Notes: generated by a model not told the origin, from the letters alone. A stretch of 64,000 nt of DNA from Trichoplax sp. H2 (GCA_003344405.1 NOWV01000001.1:1302001-1366000); one strand, 5' to 3'. Counted from the stretch's first letter, positions 50,160 to 64,000 are shown. Translations and numbers: made by a program.

Positions 50160-53100
50160 AAGATGATTTGATTTCTACTCTATGGAAAAATTGGATTCTT
50201 GAAATATGTAACTTAGTGCTCACTTCAGTAAATACGTTGACTTACTCTTATAAAGCTTTTTCTCACTTACTCGTACATAATGTCTACGATATGGACACTT
50301 GTTAATTTTAAAAGTTAGTCAGATATAATTTCCGGGTACTGCATATCAGTATTAGATCAAGTTTCAACCTCGTAGAATGTATAAGATAAGCGGTATTTCT
50401 ATTGGTGTCTCTAGCCAGTTTCTACTGCGCGATAAACCCTAAAATCGAAGTTGAATGAAGTGTAAAATTTTATGAAGTTCCGAAATGTAAATATCATCTG
50501 TTATTAATTCGTCAATTTAGCTTGTAGTGAGCCTACAGGCGTACAAGTATTATTCATTCATCGCTGTAATGTAAATCGATAAAGTATGAATTACTTACCA
50601 TTCAGTGCGGCAGGGGTGATAATGCTAAGAATTCTACATCTTACCCTAAACTGTTAAACGAATGTCCCACTAAGAAGTAGCGAGAAAATACTCATAATGC
50701 CGTTCTAGAGGCTACCAGTAAAGTATGATGAATTTTAGTTTCCCTTTAAACTTTACGTGCTATGAAACTATCAGGAAAATAGATTAATATGATTATCGAT
50801 CTAGAAAATTTTAATTTCACTTTAGCATTGAAAGATGTAGTCTTTGTCCAGAAGTGTACTAGGATGCATGTTACAATGAATTATTACGAGTGCTTACAGT
50901 TAATGTATTTTAGATATCATCAACTGTAATTAGTGATATTTGAGGAAGGGATCAAACGTATAAGTATAATTATCAAGAATCCTAACAAATCTCATGGAGC
51001 CGATCAAAAAGATCTTATAGTAAATTTTTTATTACGTAATTATTAAGATTTAGATGCTATAAACCTATGCAATTGGATAAATCAACAATAATTCGATTAC
51101 ATATTAGCTGTAACCCTAAATGAAAAATTTCTATGTAATAACTCCTAACCGTAGCGATAATAGAGTAGAATTTATACGTATAATTTCTAAGGTATTTGCA
51201 AATATCATCTCTGAAAAGATACGGTAAATGCATAATCGTATATTACTTAAAAATATCAATTAAAGAACTTGCTCCCGTATAAACTCGGATGGAATCATTC
51301 GTTTGATATCCATGAGTCAAAGAAAACTATTTATTTGTAGAGTAACTAAAATAACAAATTGCTGTAATAAAATATGCCAAAGGTATCTGAAACGTGAGAA
51401 TATGATAAGCTAAGTTGCAGTTTGTTTACTAATTAATTAAAGTATGATTTTTCTAAATTTAGAAAACATAAGCAAGAACTCATACGATGTCACTTTCAGC
51501 CGAAAAATTTAAATTGCTGTTAAATTATTTGATCGGTTAGGTATAATAAATTGAAATATTTTAAAAATCCTTCATCTTCAACTAGGAAGTTTGTGTCAAT
51601 ATTCAATATTTAGTTACTTACCGTAAATAACTATAACTATAATATAAACTATAAAGCGTTGAGAAAATTTTAAGAAAAATTACCTGTAGATTGTTGTAAA
51701 TATCTATATCCTAAATGGTAACACGAGCTACACTTGTTGAATGCGGTAATGGGAAAGGATTTATGTCTCACTTTTCTCTTCCCTGACACTAAAAGTTAAT
51801 ATAAATTGTTTATGAAAAATATGATATCCTTTCCGAACTGATTCATTTCCAAAGCTGAAACTTTTAAAGCATAAAAAATGCGGGAACTCCATACGATAGT
51901 AGATATATTGCTGATAAGTATTTATTGGCAGCAATTTTCTATTTTTGAAGCCGATATCCTTGTATATATAAAAGTTATAGTAGCAGCAAGCTAAAGTATC
52001 CTGTAAAAATGAAGGATCTAATTAAATATTATATGCAAGGAAATATTAAGTGATTTATGTGTATCAATAAAGTCCATGTGTATATTTCATATTATTCAAT
52101 TCTAATTGTAACAAGTGGCTACAGCCAATTCTATAGGTAAAACAATGATCGATGGAACGCGTTAAAAAGATGGAGAAACCCACAATTCTACAAGACGTCA
52201 AAGTTCAATAAGTTGTTCATTTTACCAATTAAGAACTTGAACGTAATGCTACAACGTCTATTTTGAAATAAATTTACTAATATAGTGTTTACTAAATCTT
52301 ACTGTAGTACTCAATTTCGAACACAGCTTTTAATATATTATTAATGATGTTAGATCTCACAATAATGCTTTTTCATGTCAATTCTAAAACATTACGAGCA
52401 ATGTGAACTCTAAACTCAGGGTCTATTTTCCCACTGAGTAGAGTAGCTTATAAACAATTTCCTGCAGTATTACAATAAATGCAGCATTTTTTCCTTTCAA
52501 TCGATATTATCTACAATTTTTTATACCAGTATTATGCATAATTGTTTATCCTAAAGGAAAATCATCATTTAGTGTAGATATTTATTGATATAAAATTTCA
52601 ATGAAATAGCATTCATAAACTACGTGTGTTTATGCCTTCAGTAATAGCCAGTCTACCTGAATATTTACGTCATCAGCCAAGCATGAAACCTTTTCCTAAT
52701 GACAATAAAATCGTTCTACCAGACAGCTATTGTACAACTGAATAAATAGAAAAATTTTCTATATCATGCGTAATTTAAGCTACATTATTTGTTCTAGCGT
52801 TACTATATTCTATTATTTATCACTTCTAGAAAGCTATGCATGAATTAAATCATTCAATCTGCAGTATTGACATTACCCCAGCACCAACTGCAAAAATTAA
52901 CAAATAAAAATAGGAAAGATTTGTTTATTTTAGAGGACCTTTAAATGTCACAGCTACGATTTGCTTATGCTGATTTATTGTTACGTGCATTTATTTTTTA
53001 AATTACTCCTATTATGTCCAAATGTCTGTGTTTGCCCATCATCAAGACTAAACTTTATTCTTTATGAACTGATATGGCTGTCAATCATATTAGCCATCTT

Positions 53101-54530
53101 TATAATTTAACCATTATAATTTAACGGTGTTAGCAAGAACGATTTACTTATAGATGTCTATACATTTTACTGTTATTTTAAGGAAATGATAACGTTACCT
53201 AATCAAATGGATTTATGATTAGATATTTCTTCTATAGAAGTCACAATAAATAAAACTATAAGTAACGTTTGTTCGTATGTCATTCTATCACGGATTAGGA
53301 AATGTTGTATTTAATTGTCACTTCAGCCCGTTTGCAGCTGTAATTATAACTATAATGCTGCACGATAATCAATAGCCTCTATTTTAGCTATTAAGCGTAT
53401 ATCGTGGAATAGATAACCGACTCCTTTTGTAAAAGTTCACTCTTAGCAGTTGTGAATTATATATGATTATCATAGTTTGGTCTCTATAATATTAGATCTT
53501 AGATATAAAACTGTTATCTTGTTGATATTGCGAATGAGTTTGGTTCTTTATGTAGTTAACAATATGTTGACCTGATCCCAATAATATATTGATCCTGGGA
53601 TGGAAAATGATACGTCATTGCGAGGGCTGCAAGTTTTAGCCCTTTACATCCCATTACAATAAAATCATCTGATTTATCTAAGCCTCTTCTTTACAGTAAA
53701 AGCAACTGTTTAATTTATTATTATCTATTTGCAGTATTATATCATATATTAGCATTATAACCTACAGATAATTCAAGTCTTACCATCACCTATGGTAAAG
53801 TATGTCCATGTAATGATTAAGAACAGATATCTCTTTTATAGAGATACCTCAATTAATGTTAATAATAAAAGCTTTCCACTCTTAATTTCTACTTTTAAAA
53901 TATTATGAAATATAGAAAATATTAATTATAACAATGTTTTCGTTGTATCGATTCCTTTCAATATTAGTCCATAGTCATATGCAGCTGGTTCTGAAATTAT
54001 GGCACAAGCTATAAATACCGTAATTTTCTTTTATTACCTACTAAGTAGCAGATACTAATTTTATTGATTGTTTAGAAGATAAGATTTTATCGATACTTAG
54101 TTTAAGTAGTGCCTTTTTCTATGCTAAAATTAGAACGCCCTAAATGTAATTAATTGATTACACAAATTCATTCACCCTAGTGCTCTATCTCATAATACAT
54201 ACCTTATAATTATACACGCACCATACAGGCATTTTTAATGTTAGGATAATAAGTATGATCAAGACATTTGCATATTTAAGACTAATAACGATATCATACA
54301 ACAAGGAGATTGTTTTATTAGCATGCAAGATTAATTAGCAGTGGTGATGTATGATAATTTCAGAGTAATTTATTATTCTAGTTACGATCAACATTAGTCG
54401 TTCCATGCAAATTTATGAGGTTAAGAATGAATTCAGGATATTACCGCGATATATAAATTTATGAGTCATTTTTAACCTTATGTAGCAACAAATCATTCCT
54501 CTGTTATTTTCATCCATTTTATCATTTTAT
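50160..54530. other. Gene-free AT-rich region
   Basis: About 4.4 kb in which I could not support an exon on either strand. Long stretches lack open frames beyond about 50 codons. No clear repeat or RNA gene seen. Confidence 0.45.
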
Positions 54531-54905
54531 TTGTAGCCTGTTTGATTTATTTATTTCCATTCAATATTTGTTAAATCCTTTTTATCAGTATAGTAAAATT
54601 AGAATTTAAGGAGTAATCGCTGGTGTAGATGATAATAAAGTATTGCGGTTGTTGTTATCATTGATGTTATTAGTTTATCTATCATCTATTTGATGTATTA
54701 ATCTTTTTAAAACATTTTTTAAATCTTTTCTATCTTCATCATCACTATAATAAATTGAACTTTAAGGTTACATTCGTCGTAGGTATATTTGATAGTAAAA
54801 ATATTTGGATTGTTGTCATCCATTTATCAACATGTCTATGACCTGTTTGACTTATCCAATTCCTCTTAATATTCCTTCATCATCACAATAATTGTTGATT
54901 GGATC
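54531..54905. repeat. Degenerate ~152-bp tandem repeat
   Basis: About 2.5 copies with a period near 152 bp (54531-54684, 54685-54837, 54838-54905). Shared words include CTGTTTGA(T/C)TTAT at the start, TTTTATC...TATAAT/GTAAAATT in the middle, GAA(T/C)TTTAAGG, and TTGTTGTCATC near the end. Divergence is high and no protein frame is kept. Confidence 0.6.
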
Positions 54906-57082
54906 ATTTAAAATAGAGTAGAATAGATTTCGTCACATTTTCCAGTAAACTGACATCGCCCACACTTCCATTTATTCACGTGGATTCCATTTTACTCGTT
55001 ATTAGTGTGTTCCTGTTTAAATATAGAATGGCGAGAGAGGAAAACAACTAATGCAATCAATTTATTGGCGTAGCAATCCTTATACGATGATGGTTATTTT
55101 TTTCGACATAGAACTGCTTTGATAGACTAACACTATGATCATTAGTCATCAGCGTTAGAGGGATAATATTGCTATGGTTCGTGCTTTTCTCAATCTTATA
55201 CTGGGTATTTAAAGGGAATACAAAGGGTTATCATGAATTTATTTACATCGTAATGTTGACATCCTTTTTATCTAGTCAACTTTTAAATATTACATGAGTT
55301 TGGATCATTTTTTTCCCTTTGCTCGTTAGAGTAATGACTAAAAAAGCAAATATTGAACGTCTGCTGTCTTATCAAAAGTATTCATGAAATGCAAAGATTA
55401 TAATTCATCTCGCCCACGACTCTTTATCCTGCCCATATGTTATATAATGGAAGAAAAAACCCATTTAACAAATGCTTTATCCCTTTTATGCAGATTATTG
55501 ACGGTGTATAGAATAAAATGTGCAATATTTTGGATAGATAACCGAACATCAACATTTAAAGGTGATTTCTGTTGTGATATGAGTGCTATGCTGGATAATT
55601 TCAGCTGTGATATTATAATAGTATTAAAGATAACTTTTAAGTTTTTAAGCCATGGCACGCTAATCTATGCTACAACCATGAAGAATTTTATCTATAGGAA
55701 TAAATATAATTAGGTTTAAATTAGTTTTATAATTAAGAAAGGGTAAGAAATATGAATTGAATGTTTGATAGCAGGCAGTGCAATTACGAAGAAGAATAGT
55801 AACAGATAGTCCTTGGAGGTGTTATTTACAGTTGTTTAACTTTTAAGATGAATGTTGATAGGTATTTTACATATTACTTATGTGAGGTTGTTACAACAAT
55901 TAACTTTAAAGACTTTGTATGTTATAGCTTTACAACACCTGAATTACAATAATTTTGGGAAAGATTACTTTGATCTCAATCGTAGTTTACATAAAAGTTG
56001 GGTGGTTAATCCAATGAAGGAGGGTAAGGAATAGCATTCTTCATCCTTAAAGTGTCAGCGAAAGCGTCGTCAGTGGTTTAAAGCAATCTAGAATTAATGC
56101 CTGGATAAAATGAATAATGTCAAGTTAAATTTTCCATATCAGCGTCTATCTATAGCCGCTCATGGATAATTACGTTATCGAGTATTAGAGATAGATTTAT
56201 TATATTGATATAACTAAACGTATATACGTGATTAATTTTGATTCTACTTCCATGTGAGAGAGTTGACTAAGTTTCTGTACTGATCAAGGATTAACATACA
56301 ATATTATGCATGAATGAGAGTGAAAAGGGGGAGGAGAGCCTGGAGAGGTGAAATTAAGAATCATGTTTCTTCTTCAATTCATCGATAATATGATTAGAAC
56401 TAATATATTTATTTTATAGTCGGTAGACCTTTATATTAGGTTCTAATACCATTAATTTTTTCTCTATCTGGATAAAATGATTCCTAGCATACTTTATCAT
56501 TTACAGGATAATTGAGAGGAACTTGAAGAGATCTAGAGGACCGCAAGATAACAAAATAATGGTGTGATTTAGCTATGATCTACTTAAGACTAAAAGTATG
56601 CCGTAATAAAATTTTATCCATTCTAGCAAAGGTCGATAATTATAATTATCAACGACGTAAGATCGAATTTATGCTATGGAATTACTTGGTTGAAATCATC
56701 ATACGCAATGAGAGACAGTATTAACCTTAATGCCAAGGAAATAGCTGAATAAAGATATAGTGTTTTGCTTTACGGTATTAAGCAGGTAGTAGTACTGTAC
56801 TTTAATATTTGCTACTGCAACCCATAACATCATCCTCCATGATAGAGGTAAATTTCATAGATGATTGAGATTGCCTAGTCGTAAGAGTAGCATTTTGAGC
56901 TACTTAGAAATCTAGTTAACTCTTTGGTGAGTAAAAGATTACGAAGCTGGTCTAAGTTTGCTTCCACAAAGGTAGTAATGAAGGCAATTTGTCGATCCAT
57001 AAATTGGATAGTGACAGGATAGGAAATATAGTTTACGAATTATCTTAAATGAGACATGGATGAACCATTTGGAAATAGATTA
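54906..57082. other. Gene-free region
   Basis: Contains a 109-codon ATG frame at 55384-55713 and a 60-codon one at 55852-56034. Neither has a recognisable domain, and I treat both as chance frames. A G-rich run (GGGGGAGGAG) lies at 56327-56336. Confidence 0.4.
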
Positions 57083-57320
57083 ATTCTATGATAGGAGAAT
57101 ATTGACATAAAATAATTTAAGCACTGCGGCCTGGATAGAATCTTAATTCTTAGAATGAGCAGTCTCGATAGTAAATAGTATCAATCGTCTCAAGCCAGAC
57201 AGAGTTGAGCTATTGGGAAAATGAACTGATTCTATGATAGGAGAATATTTAGATAGATAATTAAACTACCTGCAGCCCAGATCGAATTTAAATTCTTTAA
57301 ACTAACAGTTTCACAAATAT
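57083..57320. repeat. Diverged 146-bp direct repeat
   Basis: The word ATTCTATGATAGGAGAATAT begins both copies, at 57083 and 57229. Similar flanks (GGAAATAGATTA versus GGAAAATGAACTG) and a later shared piece (GC(G/A)GCC(T/C)GGAT or CAGCCCAGAT) show the copies are longer than this word. Confidence 0.65.
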
Positions 57321-57829
57321 ATATACACGTACATAATAGAAGGTTTCAATTAGGTTGATTAGGATTAGTTTATATTCGCATTTAGTACATCTCGTCCTGT
57401 ATAATTTTGCGAATACAGTTTAGATAATCAATTGTGCAGGAATATATGAAAATTTGAAAAATACGATGGGGATTGAATAGTACTAATATGTTCTTCGTAT
57501 ATTTTCTGAAATTGTAGTCTAGAGAGTCAAATCGCCAATTATCCAAGGGATATCTTACGATCGAAATTGATCATAATCGTCTTATGTACCTGGTACCGTA
57601 TACGGTCAGTTTCTAGATTTTGGAATTACACTCTAGAGAATCTATTAGGTAATGCTTCAAAACTACTTTCCGAAAGATAATTGCGACAACTTTGCGGTCA
57701 TTCGCTTGGAAATAGCTGTTGATAGGAATTAAAATCATCGCCTTCTACAAAAGTTCTCCTTAATTTTTGAAAAAGCGGTTGCTAGAGCTGATCAATTGAT
57801 TGTTGTATGGAGCAACAGGTGGCTTATAT

Positions 57830-58730
57830 CAATTGCTCTTATGTAGTAGGCAGCATCTGTATTTGTGGATAAATACTAGGAAAATTGCTTACATCATCAA
57901 TCTTCTAATATATATGAAGGGAATTATCTTCATTTTGGGGGAGGGGAGTAATATTAGTAGTAATATTAGTCTAGATAGTGTCAGTATGCTCATTTTATAA
58001 GAAAATACAATCTTGATGACAGATCAATCCTGTGCATAACAGAAATAATTTCCATCCATCGTTTTATGTAATTCAGTATCTTAATCTTTGTAAGAAATCA
58101 CAGTCGTGATGATCGATCGTCCCTAGACACGCGAGTATTACTTCTATCCCTCATCTTATACGCCAAATGTTACTTTAGTTGCAGAAAATATCAAAATTAT
58201 ACATCATCATTTTACGTAGAATATTACTTTTATCATCTTATGCACAGGGTAGTGTCTGAATTTTTGAGAAAATATTAGCCTTTAAATCCCGTTATGCTCA
58301 ATTAATCGTCATACATGATACAACCTATTTGTATCACCTTGTGCATAGGATAGCATCTTAATTTAATCATCATTTCTGGCCTCTACTTATTTCTAGGAAT
58401 TAATTAGTGATTTAATCATCTTGCATAGAAAGTAGACTTTCATATTAAAGAAAATACCAGATTCTATGCCTGATTAATCATGCTGTGCATAGAGTTATAT
58501 CTCCATGAATTGAGAAAAATATCTATCTTTCTACTTGATTATATCTATTTGCCATAGAGTGGAGTACATGATACCAAAGAATATCTACAGCTGGCTCAAT
58601 CCTTTTTTTATAGAAAATAATAATCTCTTTACGGCTGAAGTAATCCACCATCATGCAAGGTGGTGCACCGCAGGATATTACTTGTCTAAATCAGCTGTGC
58701 ATAGAAGAGAATTTTAATTGGAGGAATAGT
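57830..58730. repeat. Degenerate ~100-bp tandem array
   Basis: At least six diverged units share a core of the form TCAT(C/G)TTGTGCATAG followed by TAG-rich sequence and then AGAAAATA, for example near 58230, 58340, 58420, 58485, 58550 and 58695. A G-rich run (GGGGGAGGGG) sits at 57937-57946 at the left edge. The units preserve no reading frame. Confidence 0.6.
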
Positions 58731-61700
58731 TGACGATTGCAATGACTTTCAGCTCATTAATCTTTAATCGTCTTATATATTGATAGCAATTGAAATATTT
58801 TAGCCTCAAATGAGGGGGAGGCAATTTTTCAACTTCATCATAATCTTTCAGTTGTCTGGCCAAAATTGGATGCTTACTATGTTGGTATTTAATTGCTTTG
58901 TTTTATTAAATAAATACTTGATTAATTTAATATTTCCAACTAAAGTTAACATGTCAATCAAATTATAGAATATCCATTTGGTATTCATTTGCACAGTCAT
59001 CTAGTCTTTACTATGCAATATTAATGAGGCAAGGAGAGAAAAATAAATGAGTACTAGGTATTTAGCATCTTTTCCATGGTGCTAACTGTAGCCTCTTTTT
59101 GGCCAAGTTGTTAATGAATGGCTTAGTTTAGCAATCAACATGTTGTAGGACAGTATGAATGGCTGCATGCAGTTCTATTCCAGCTTTTCGTTCACTCTCT
59201 CTCTCTCTCTTGCCGTATTTGGCGATTACTTGTTGTTATTCTTTTGCTACAGTATGTTCTAATGCGTATTTTGATCCATAGGCTACGAGTCTGTAGCAAA
59301 ATAATAAATATAAGTTATGTCTACAATCTTTCAATATTGTGTACGCATGATTGGAATAAAATAGTTGAGGAATCGATGGTAAACAACTTCTTTTATGTAA
59401 TATGTAGATGGGCGATTACCAGATCGATTTACTCTGTTCATGCAAATATAGTCTATCGCCACTGGCGGACAGTAAGCAATGCAAGACGAAAATAGTTGAG
59501 AGATGATTGAATTGATTTGTAAGCTCATTATTGTGCAATCGATAATCAATTGAATTCTTCCCTTTTCTCTGTCTCTTTCTACATCTTGACTTGATTGTAC
59601 ATCGATTTCACCATTTCCCCACCCCTTTCTCTAAGTAGAAGAGAAAAAAAAATTGAAGCAAACAGTTAATTGATTATATAGCAACATAGTGTCAAGTGGT
59701 TGGAGAGGAAAAGATATTCTAGTAGAAAGGGAGGGAAAATTGACGATAAATGCTCATTCAGTAAAATTTAGCCTAAAACATGCCTGTTGATTCGATCATA
59801 GCGTGGATTGAAATGGGTCATACTAAGAATCAAGGCAGACAGCCAATAGATGGATTATGTATTCAAGAAAAGTCCATCATGGCTAAAATATCATTAGCGC
59901 AAATATTGGGTGGTGGCAAATGAAAATTGTCACTTTAATTACATAGGGAGGGGGCAAGAAGAAAAATTAATAATAGCCAACCATTCTCTCCTTGTCTGCT
60001 CCTTCTATTTAAGCTAGCCAATATGTTACAGTATATTGTCTACAAGGTTCTGGCCTTGTTCGAGCACTAATATGTAGCTTAATGCTACTCTTTCACGCCA
60101 TCAATATTATTTTAATGATGATTGATTATGCATTGCATTCTCGTGCACAGTCATGCTGTCGATGATGTGTACACAGTCGACATAGTTTATTGGATTCCTT
60201 GAGACTTTTGAAATACTGTGCCTATTCTATTGCAGGGATTATTATTCATTTTCAACTGTCATCATTGGTATGATTGATGAAAAAGAATAAAAGAGCCTAC
60301 AAATTCAAAGTATTGTTCAAAAGTCTATACATAGCAGCACATGTTAATTTAGGGTAAGTTCTTCCGTGGCTTGCATCCAATTTTAAATTACCTTGTCACT
60401 CTGGTCCAATTTCCATTTGCTTACTTCGCTTTAGTTTGGCTCAGTTTTTCATTTTTTTTCGCATTACCAAAAAGCCATTACTACAGCTAGAAATTGACGA
60501 TCAATTTAGGTAATCATGATTGTAATTAGTGCATAACCATTGCCATTTTGCATGTTTTAAGAGATCATTTCCTCCATGAAATGATCATTGTTTTGTCCTT
60601 TTTACGCCATCAGTAGTAGCGACCATTTTTCTACACAAGTTGTCTTATGTTGGATTGACGTATGCATAGCGAAATTTTTAATGCAGACATAATTTACAGT
60701 TTAAAAATTGAAAGATAGTGCAGGTGATAAAAAAAGTAGAGCTTAGTTCGTTATTTGCTGGCCGGTAGAGAATTTGAATTATTGTTCTATCCAGTTGTCA
60801 AATTCATCTTTCATCCTTGATCTGTTTCGTTTTTACTTTTTTATGTTGTTATTGCATTGCTTGATTGCTAAGCTGGACCAATGTTAATTTTGGATGGACT
60901 ATTTTTCTTGATTCTGTTTAGGTATTGCAACGATCATTGGCCATCTAATTGAAGTAGAATTCTATTAATCTTACCCATCCAATTGATAACAAGTTAAACA
61001 ATTTCAGGTAAGATAGGTCCATGAACTTTTTCAAGGGGTTTTTGGAAAATTAATCACTATACAAGATAGCATCGGTCATTTCCCATCGCTCCAATAATAA
61101 TAACAGAGTAATCTTCATTTTTGCATCATGACGCTATGCCATGAATAATACCTGGAAAGAGTGCATAAGTTGGTTTGACAGGGATCCCAAAAAATGGAAA
61201 ATGAATTACGCAATTTTCTTTTTTCCTTTCTATTTGCTTGGCCAATTAATTACAGATGGAAAGAGAAATTTTTTTTGATTTTTTTTTTTCATGCTGTTCA
61301 CTTCAAATCGATGGAAACTTATTATGGGAATTAGTCTGGGGTCCAATATATTGAACTCTTAAGCACACATTACGCTAATGTCGATGGAGAACTATTTTCT
61401 ACAGTAATGAATGACCTTTCAGTCAACTGTATTGGCTATTCGATTCAGGATTTGTCGTAATTACTTTGCTCTTTGCCTCTAATTTTAAAAATTATAATTA
61501 TTGATATCGGTATGATTAATCTCGTCGATTTAAAGTCGATGGGTGCTCTATTTTTTTAATTTTATTTTTCCTTATGGAAGGCTAATGGTACTCCTAGCAA
61601 TTAAGTACATTCTACACTATCTTGACTTTTTTCCACCTCATTTGCGTTACGATTAATCTTGTCCGTTTTGAAACCACGTAAGCCGGCAATTAGACTGTAG

Positions 61701-62014
61701 CCATTCTTCCTCCATATGTGGTAGTAGGATAATTACATCGATCAGGGAAATGCATTACCCCCATCTATAAAATCTAATTAATGATGGTGTCCACTTTGGG
61801 CGTTTTTGGAAATTTCGTCTAATTACTTTTCGGTTAAAAGATCAGAAGAATAGGTATCTGTATCAAAAAAGGATTTGTTATACTATTACCATAGTAGCCA
61901 ATTGCATGAAATAGTCTAGCTTTCCGTGTTGGCTATATAGGAAAATAGCATCGTATACTTAAGTGTAAAATACTTGTCATTCTACCATATATTGCATATG
62001 TCTCGTAGAATAGT
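58731..62014. other. Gene-free region with G-rich runs
   Basis: No exon recognised in about 3.3 kb. There is a short CT dinucleotide run near 59195-59210. G-rich runs on the plus strand lie at 58813-58821, 59729-59735 and 59946-59954. Frames such as 59244-59495 have no recognisable domain. Confidence 0.4.
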
Positions 62015-62220
62015 ATACCACTTTATCTAGTAAGCTTTCATAATTTAAGCTAGGATAATTGCATTTTAGACCTATCCATAGATCATCTCCTAGGAATGGA
62101 GGGGGCTGAATGATAGCATACCACTTTATCTAGTAAGCTTTCACGATTTAAGCTAGGATAATTGCATTGAAGATCTATGCATAGATCATCTTCTAGGAAT
62201 GGAGGGGGCCGAATGATAGT
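62015..62220. repeat. 103-bp tandem duplication, two close copies
   Basis: Copies at 62015-62117 and 62118-62220 differ at only a few positions. Each ends with GGAATGGAGGGGGC(T/C)GAATGATAG. High identity means a recent duplication, in contrast to the decayed arrays around it. Confidence 0.88.
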
Positions 62221-62224
62221 ATGA

Positions 62225-63130
62225 TGGAATGGTACCGTTAATTATTGTATCGCTATATATTAGACCTATCGATTTTAAACCCATGTCGTTGGTGAGTAAT
62301 CTTTTCCTGAGAGGGGGAGGGAGTAAATATCATAGGATTTCATCGTTAATTAGAGTTATAACTTCTATATAGTTTCTGTTCATCATATTCGGTAGTAATA
62401 TGGGATCACAATGCGTTATAAGATTATCCCGTTAAATATTTGTCAAATCGCCTACTTAACCGATCGGTGCAAATTTGCAGTAAGATAGCGATCCCTGTAG
62501 ATCACTTGATAGCTTTGTCACGGGATATAGGATAGCAATTCGTTGATAGTTTAGTAATAGGATAATAGCGACCATAGGATTGCACCGTTAAACATTGTGC
62601 AGTACGTATACTTGATGTCTTGATTCTTACAGGATAGAGATCTGATAAATTAGTCGATAATTTAGTAATAGGATAATAGCGATGCGTTAAACATTGTATA
62701 CTGGATCGATCGATTCTGATCTCCTATGGAATGGCGATTTGATAAATTAGTTGATAATTTAGCAATAGGATAATAGCACGTCGTAGGATTCTTCACTTCT
62801 AGCAATCGGATAAATTAGTTGATCATTTAGGATAATAGCAATAATAGGATTGCAATAATTGATAATTTAGTCATAAGATATTAGCACATGGTAGGATTGT
62901 GAGCTATCAAGCATTGTATACTGGATCGACCGATTCTTCATCGCTATGGGATCGCAATCTGGTACATCAGTAGGCAGTCTAGTTATTCGGTCATCTCACA
63001 TCAGAGGATTCTACTATTTAATTACCTAGCGTTAATGTATTTTAGATCGAGTGATCCTGGCGATCTCGTTAATAAGATGGTCTAATTGCTATGAGATGAT
63101 TCATAACACATCGCAAAGTTCTACTCTATC
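62225..63130. repeat. Degenerate tandem array, ~100-150-bp units
   Basis: About six units share the order: CATAGGATT, (C)GTTAA(A)CATTGTATACT, GGATCGATCGATTCT, CTATGG(G/A)AT, GATAAATTAGTTGATAATTT and AGTAATAGGATAATAGC. Good copies are at about 62560-62690, 62690-62790 and 62880-62960, with truncated ones between. No reading frame is kept. Confidence 0.7.
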
Positions 63131-64000
63131 GTCTAAGATTGTATAACTGTTTGATCATAGGATTAATTGATCTCTCTTCTAGTAAGTGTTGCTAATTTGA
63201 GTTATAGCCAATTACACGATGGCTTTCTAGTCATTAGTAGCATTCCATCACAAAATTCTATCGTGAAGTATTGGCTTGCAAGGCAGGTAAACAACAAGCT
63301 GTTGGGATTGGTGTCTGCTGCTTAGCACATTGTGCATTTGCATGGGATGATTGGATTGTACGTTACTTTATTATGGTGGGAATATGGGTGAGATATTTAC
63401 AAGTATGATATTGTTGTCATAAATGTTGTTATCAATGAGCTATGCTTTGCTCGTTGACGGCTGATTGCATTATACTAAATGTTTAGGCGAGGAATAGGCC
63501 TAAATAAGGCCTTGAATCGCAGATAAGTTTGTAGTAATGGAGCAATTTAATGAGACAATTTTCTGTAAAGTACTGAATAGGCGGAGCTGTACCTCTATGC
63601 AAGGAATACAGTACATGAAGATGATCTGAATCGCTTTCATTTATTACCTATTTTTTTTACGCTGTATATTGATATGATAAATTTCACAGCAATCATTTAA
63701 ATCCTTGCTAGCATGATTGGAATATTGTTGTACAACATGGACCTCCAATTCGATGACCAGTACGCGTGCTATATTCATTTGAAGATACTGTAACGAATAG
63801 GTTATATCCCAAGTGATCACGAGTAGAAGAGATTGACGATCTATATCATATAGGCGTATAATTACAGTTTTTTAATCATTCTGCCTAGCAAATAGCTTTG
63901 AAAGATTCCTTGCGCAACTGATATGATACAGGTAGTCTAGAGGAAAGGGATAGTATTGATGCGCAAATGAGTGAAGAATGAGGTAGCTAAGTATGGTTGA
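63131..64000. other. Window end, nothing recognised
   Basis: AT-rich sequence with no exon, repeat or RNA gene that I can support. Confidence 0.4.

Noticed and set aside
55384-55713. 109-codon ATG frame in the gene-free right part
   Set aside because: The longest isolated frame there, but no domain or exon context; both strands are open over much of it, which suggests chance.

Overview
The window looks like nuclear DNA of an early-branching animal, most likely a placozoan of the Trichoplax/Hoilungia type. It is AT-rich, its genes have many GT-AG introns, and its proteins align from end to end with single animal orthologues (fukutin, CAP, cytoplasmic poly(A)-binding protein, a Fox factor, VCPKMT, MORN2-like, SLC35E1). 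The species is an inference; the animal nature is well supported. Gene models were built by hand, matching exon translations to remembered family sequences and requiring splice sites and reading phase to agree at each junction.

Layout. 0.5-2.5 kb (+): an intronless ANKRD34-like ankyrin protein, followed by decayed tandem copies of its own 3' end. 3.7-5.6 kb (-): a two-exon forkhead gene whose stop codon lies inside a 52-bp palindrome. 7.6-13.7 kb (-): an SLC35E1-type nucleotide-sugar transporter homologue in six clear exons plus a probable 5-nt microexon. 13.7-21.6 kb: gene-poor, with a 137-bp tandem array. 21.6-25.4 kb (+): complete fukutin in eight exons. 28.2-28.9 kb (-): a single-exon coiled-coil protein of unknown function. 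29.1-29.9 kb: a palindromic GTAC-rich simple repeat next to the promoter of PABPC (30.4-33.3 kb, +, four coding exons), which has an A-rich leader. 34.3-37.2 kb (-): an SLC25 mitochondrial carrier in nine exons, 5' end unresolved. 41.3-42.0 kb (+): a MORN2-like gene, tail to tail with VCPKMT/METTL21D (42.5-44.0 kb, -, five exons). 47.0-50.0 kb (+): cyclase-associated protein CAP in thirteen exons. 50-64 kb: no gene recognised; several degenerate tandem repeat blocks.

The genes do not form a pathway. They are housekeeping functions (Golgi glycosylation, mRNA binding, actin turnover, mitochondrial transport, protein methylation) plus one developmental transcription factor. The recurring theme is small-scale local duplication at several stages of decay: coding ends, intron segments, minisatellites and inverted repeats. 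No prokaryotic system, CRISPR array, rRNA or tRNA was recognised.
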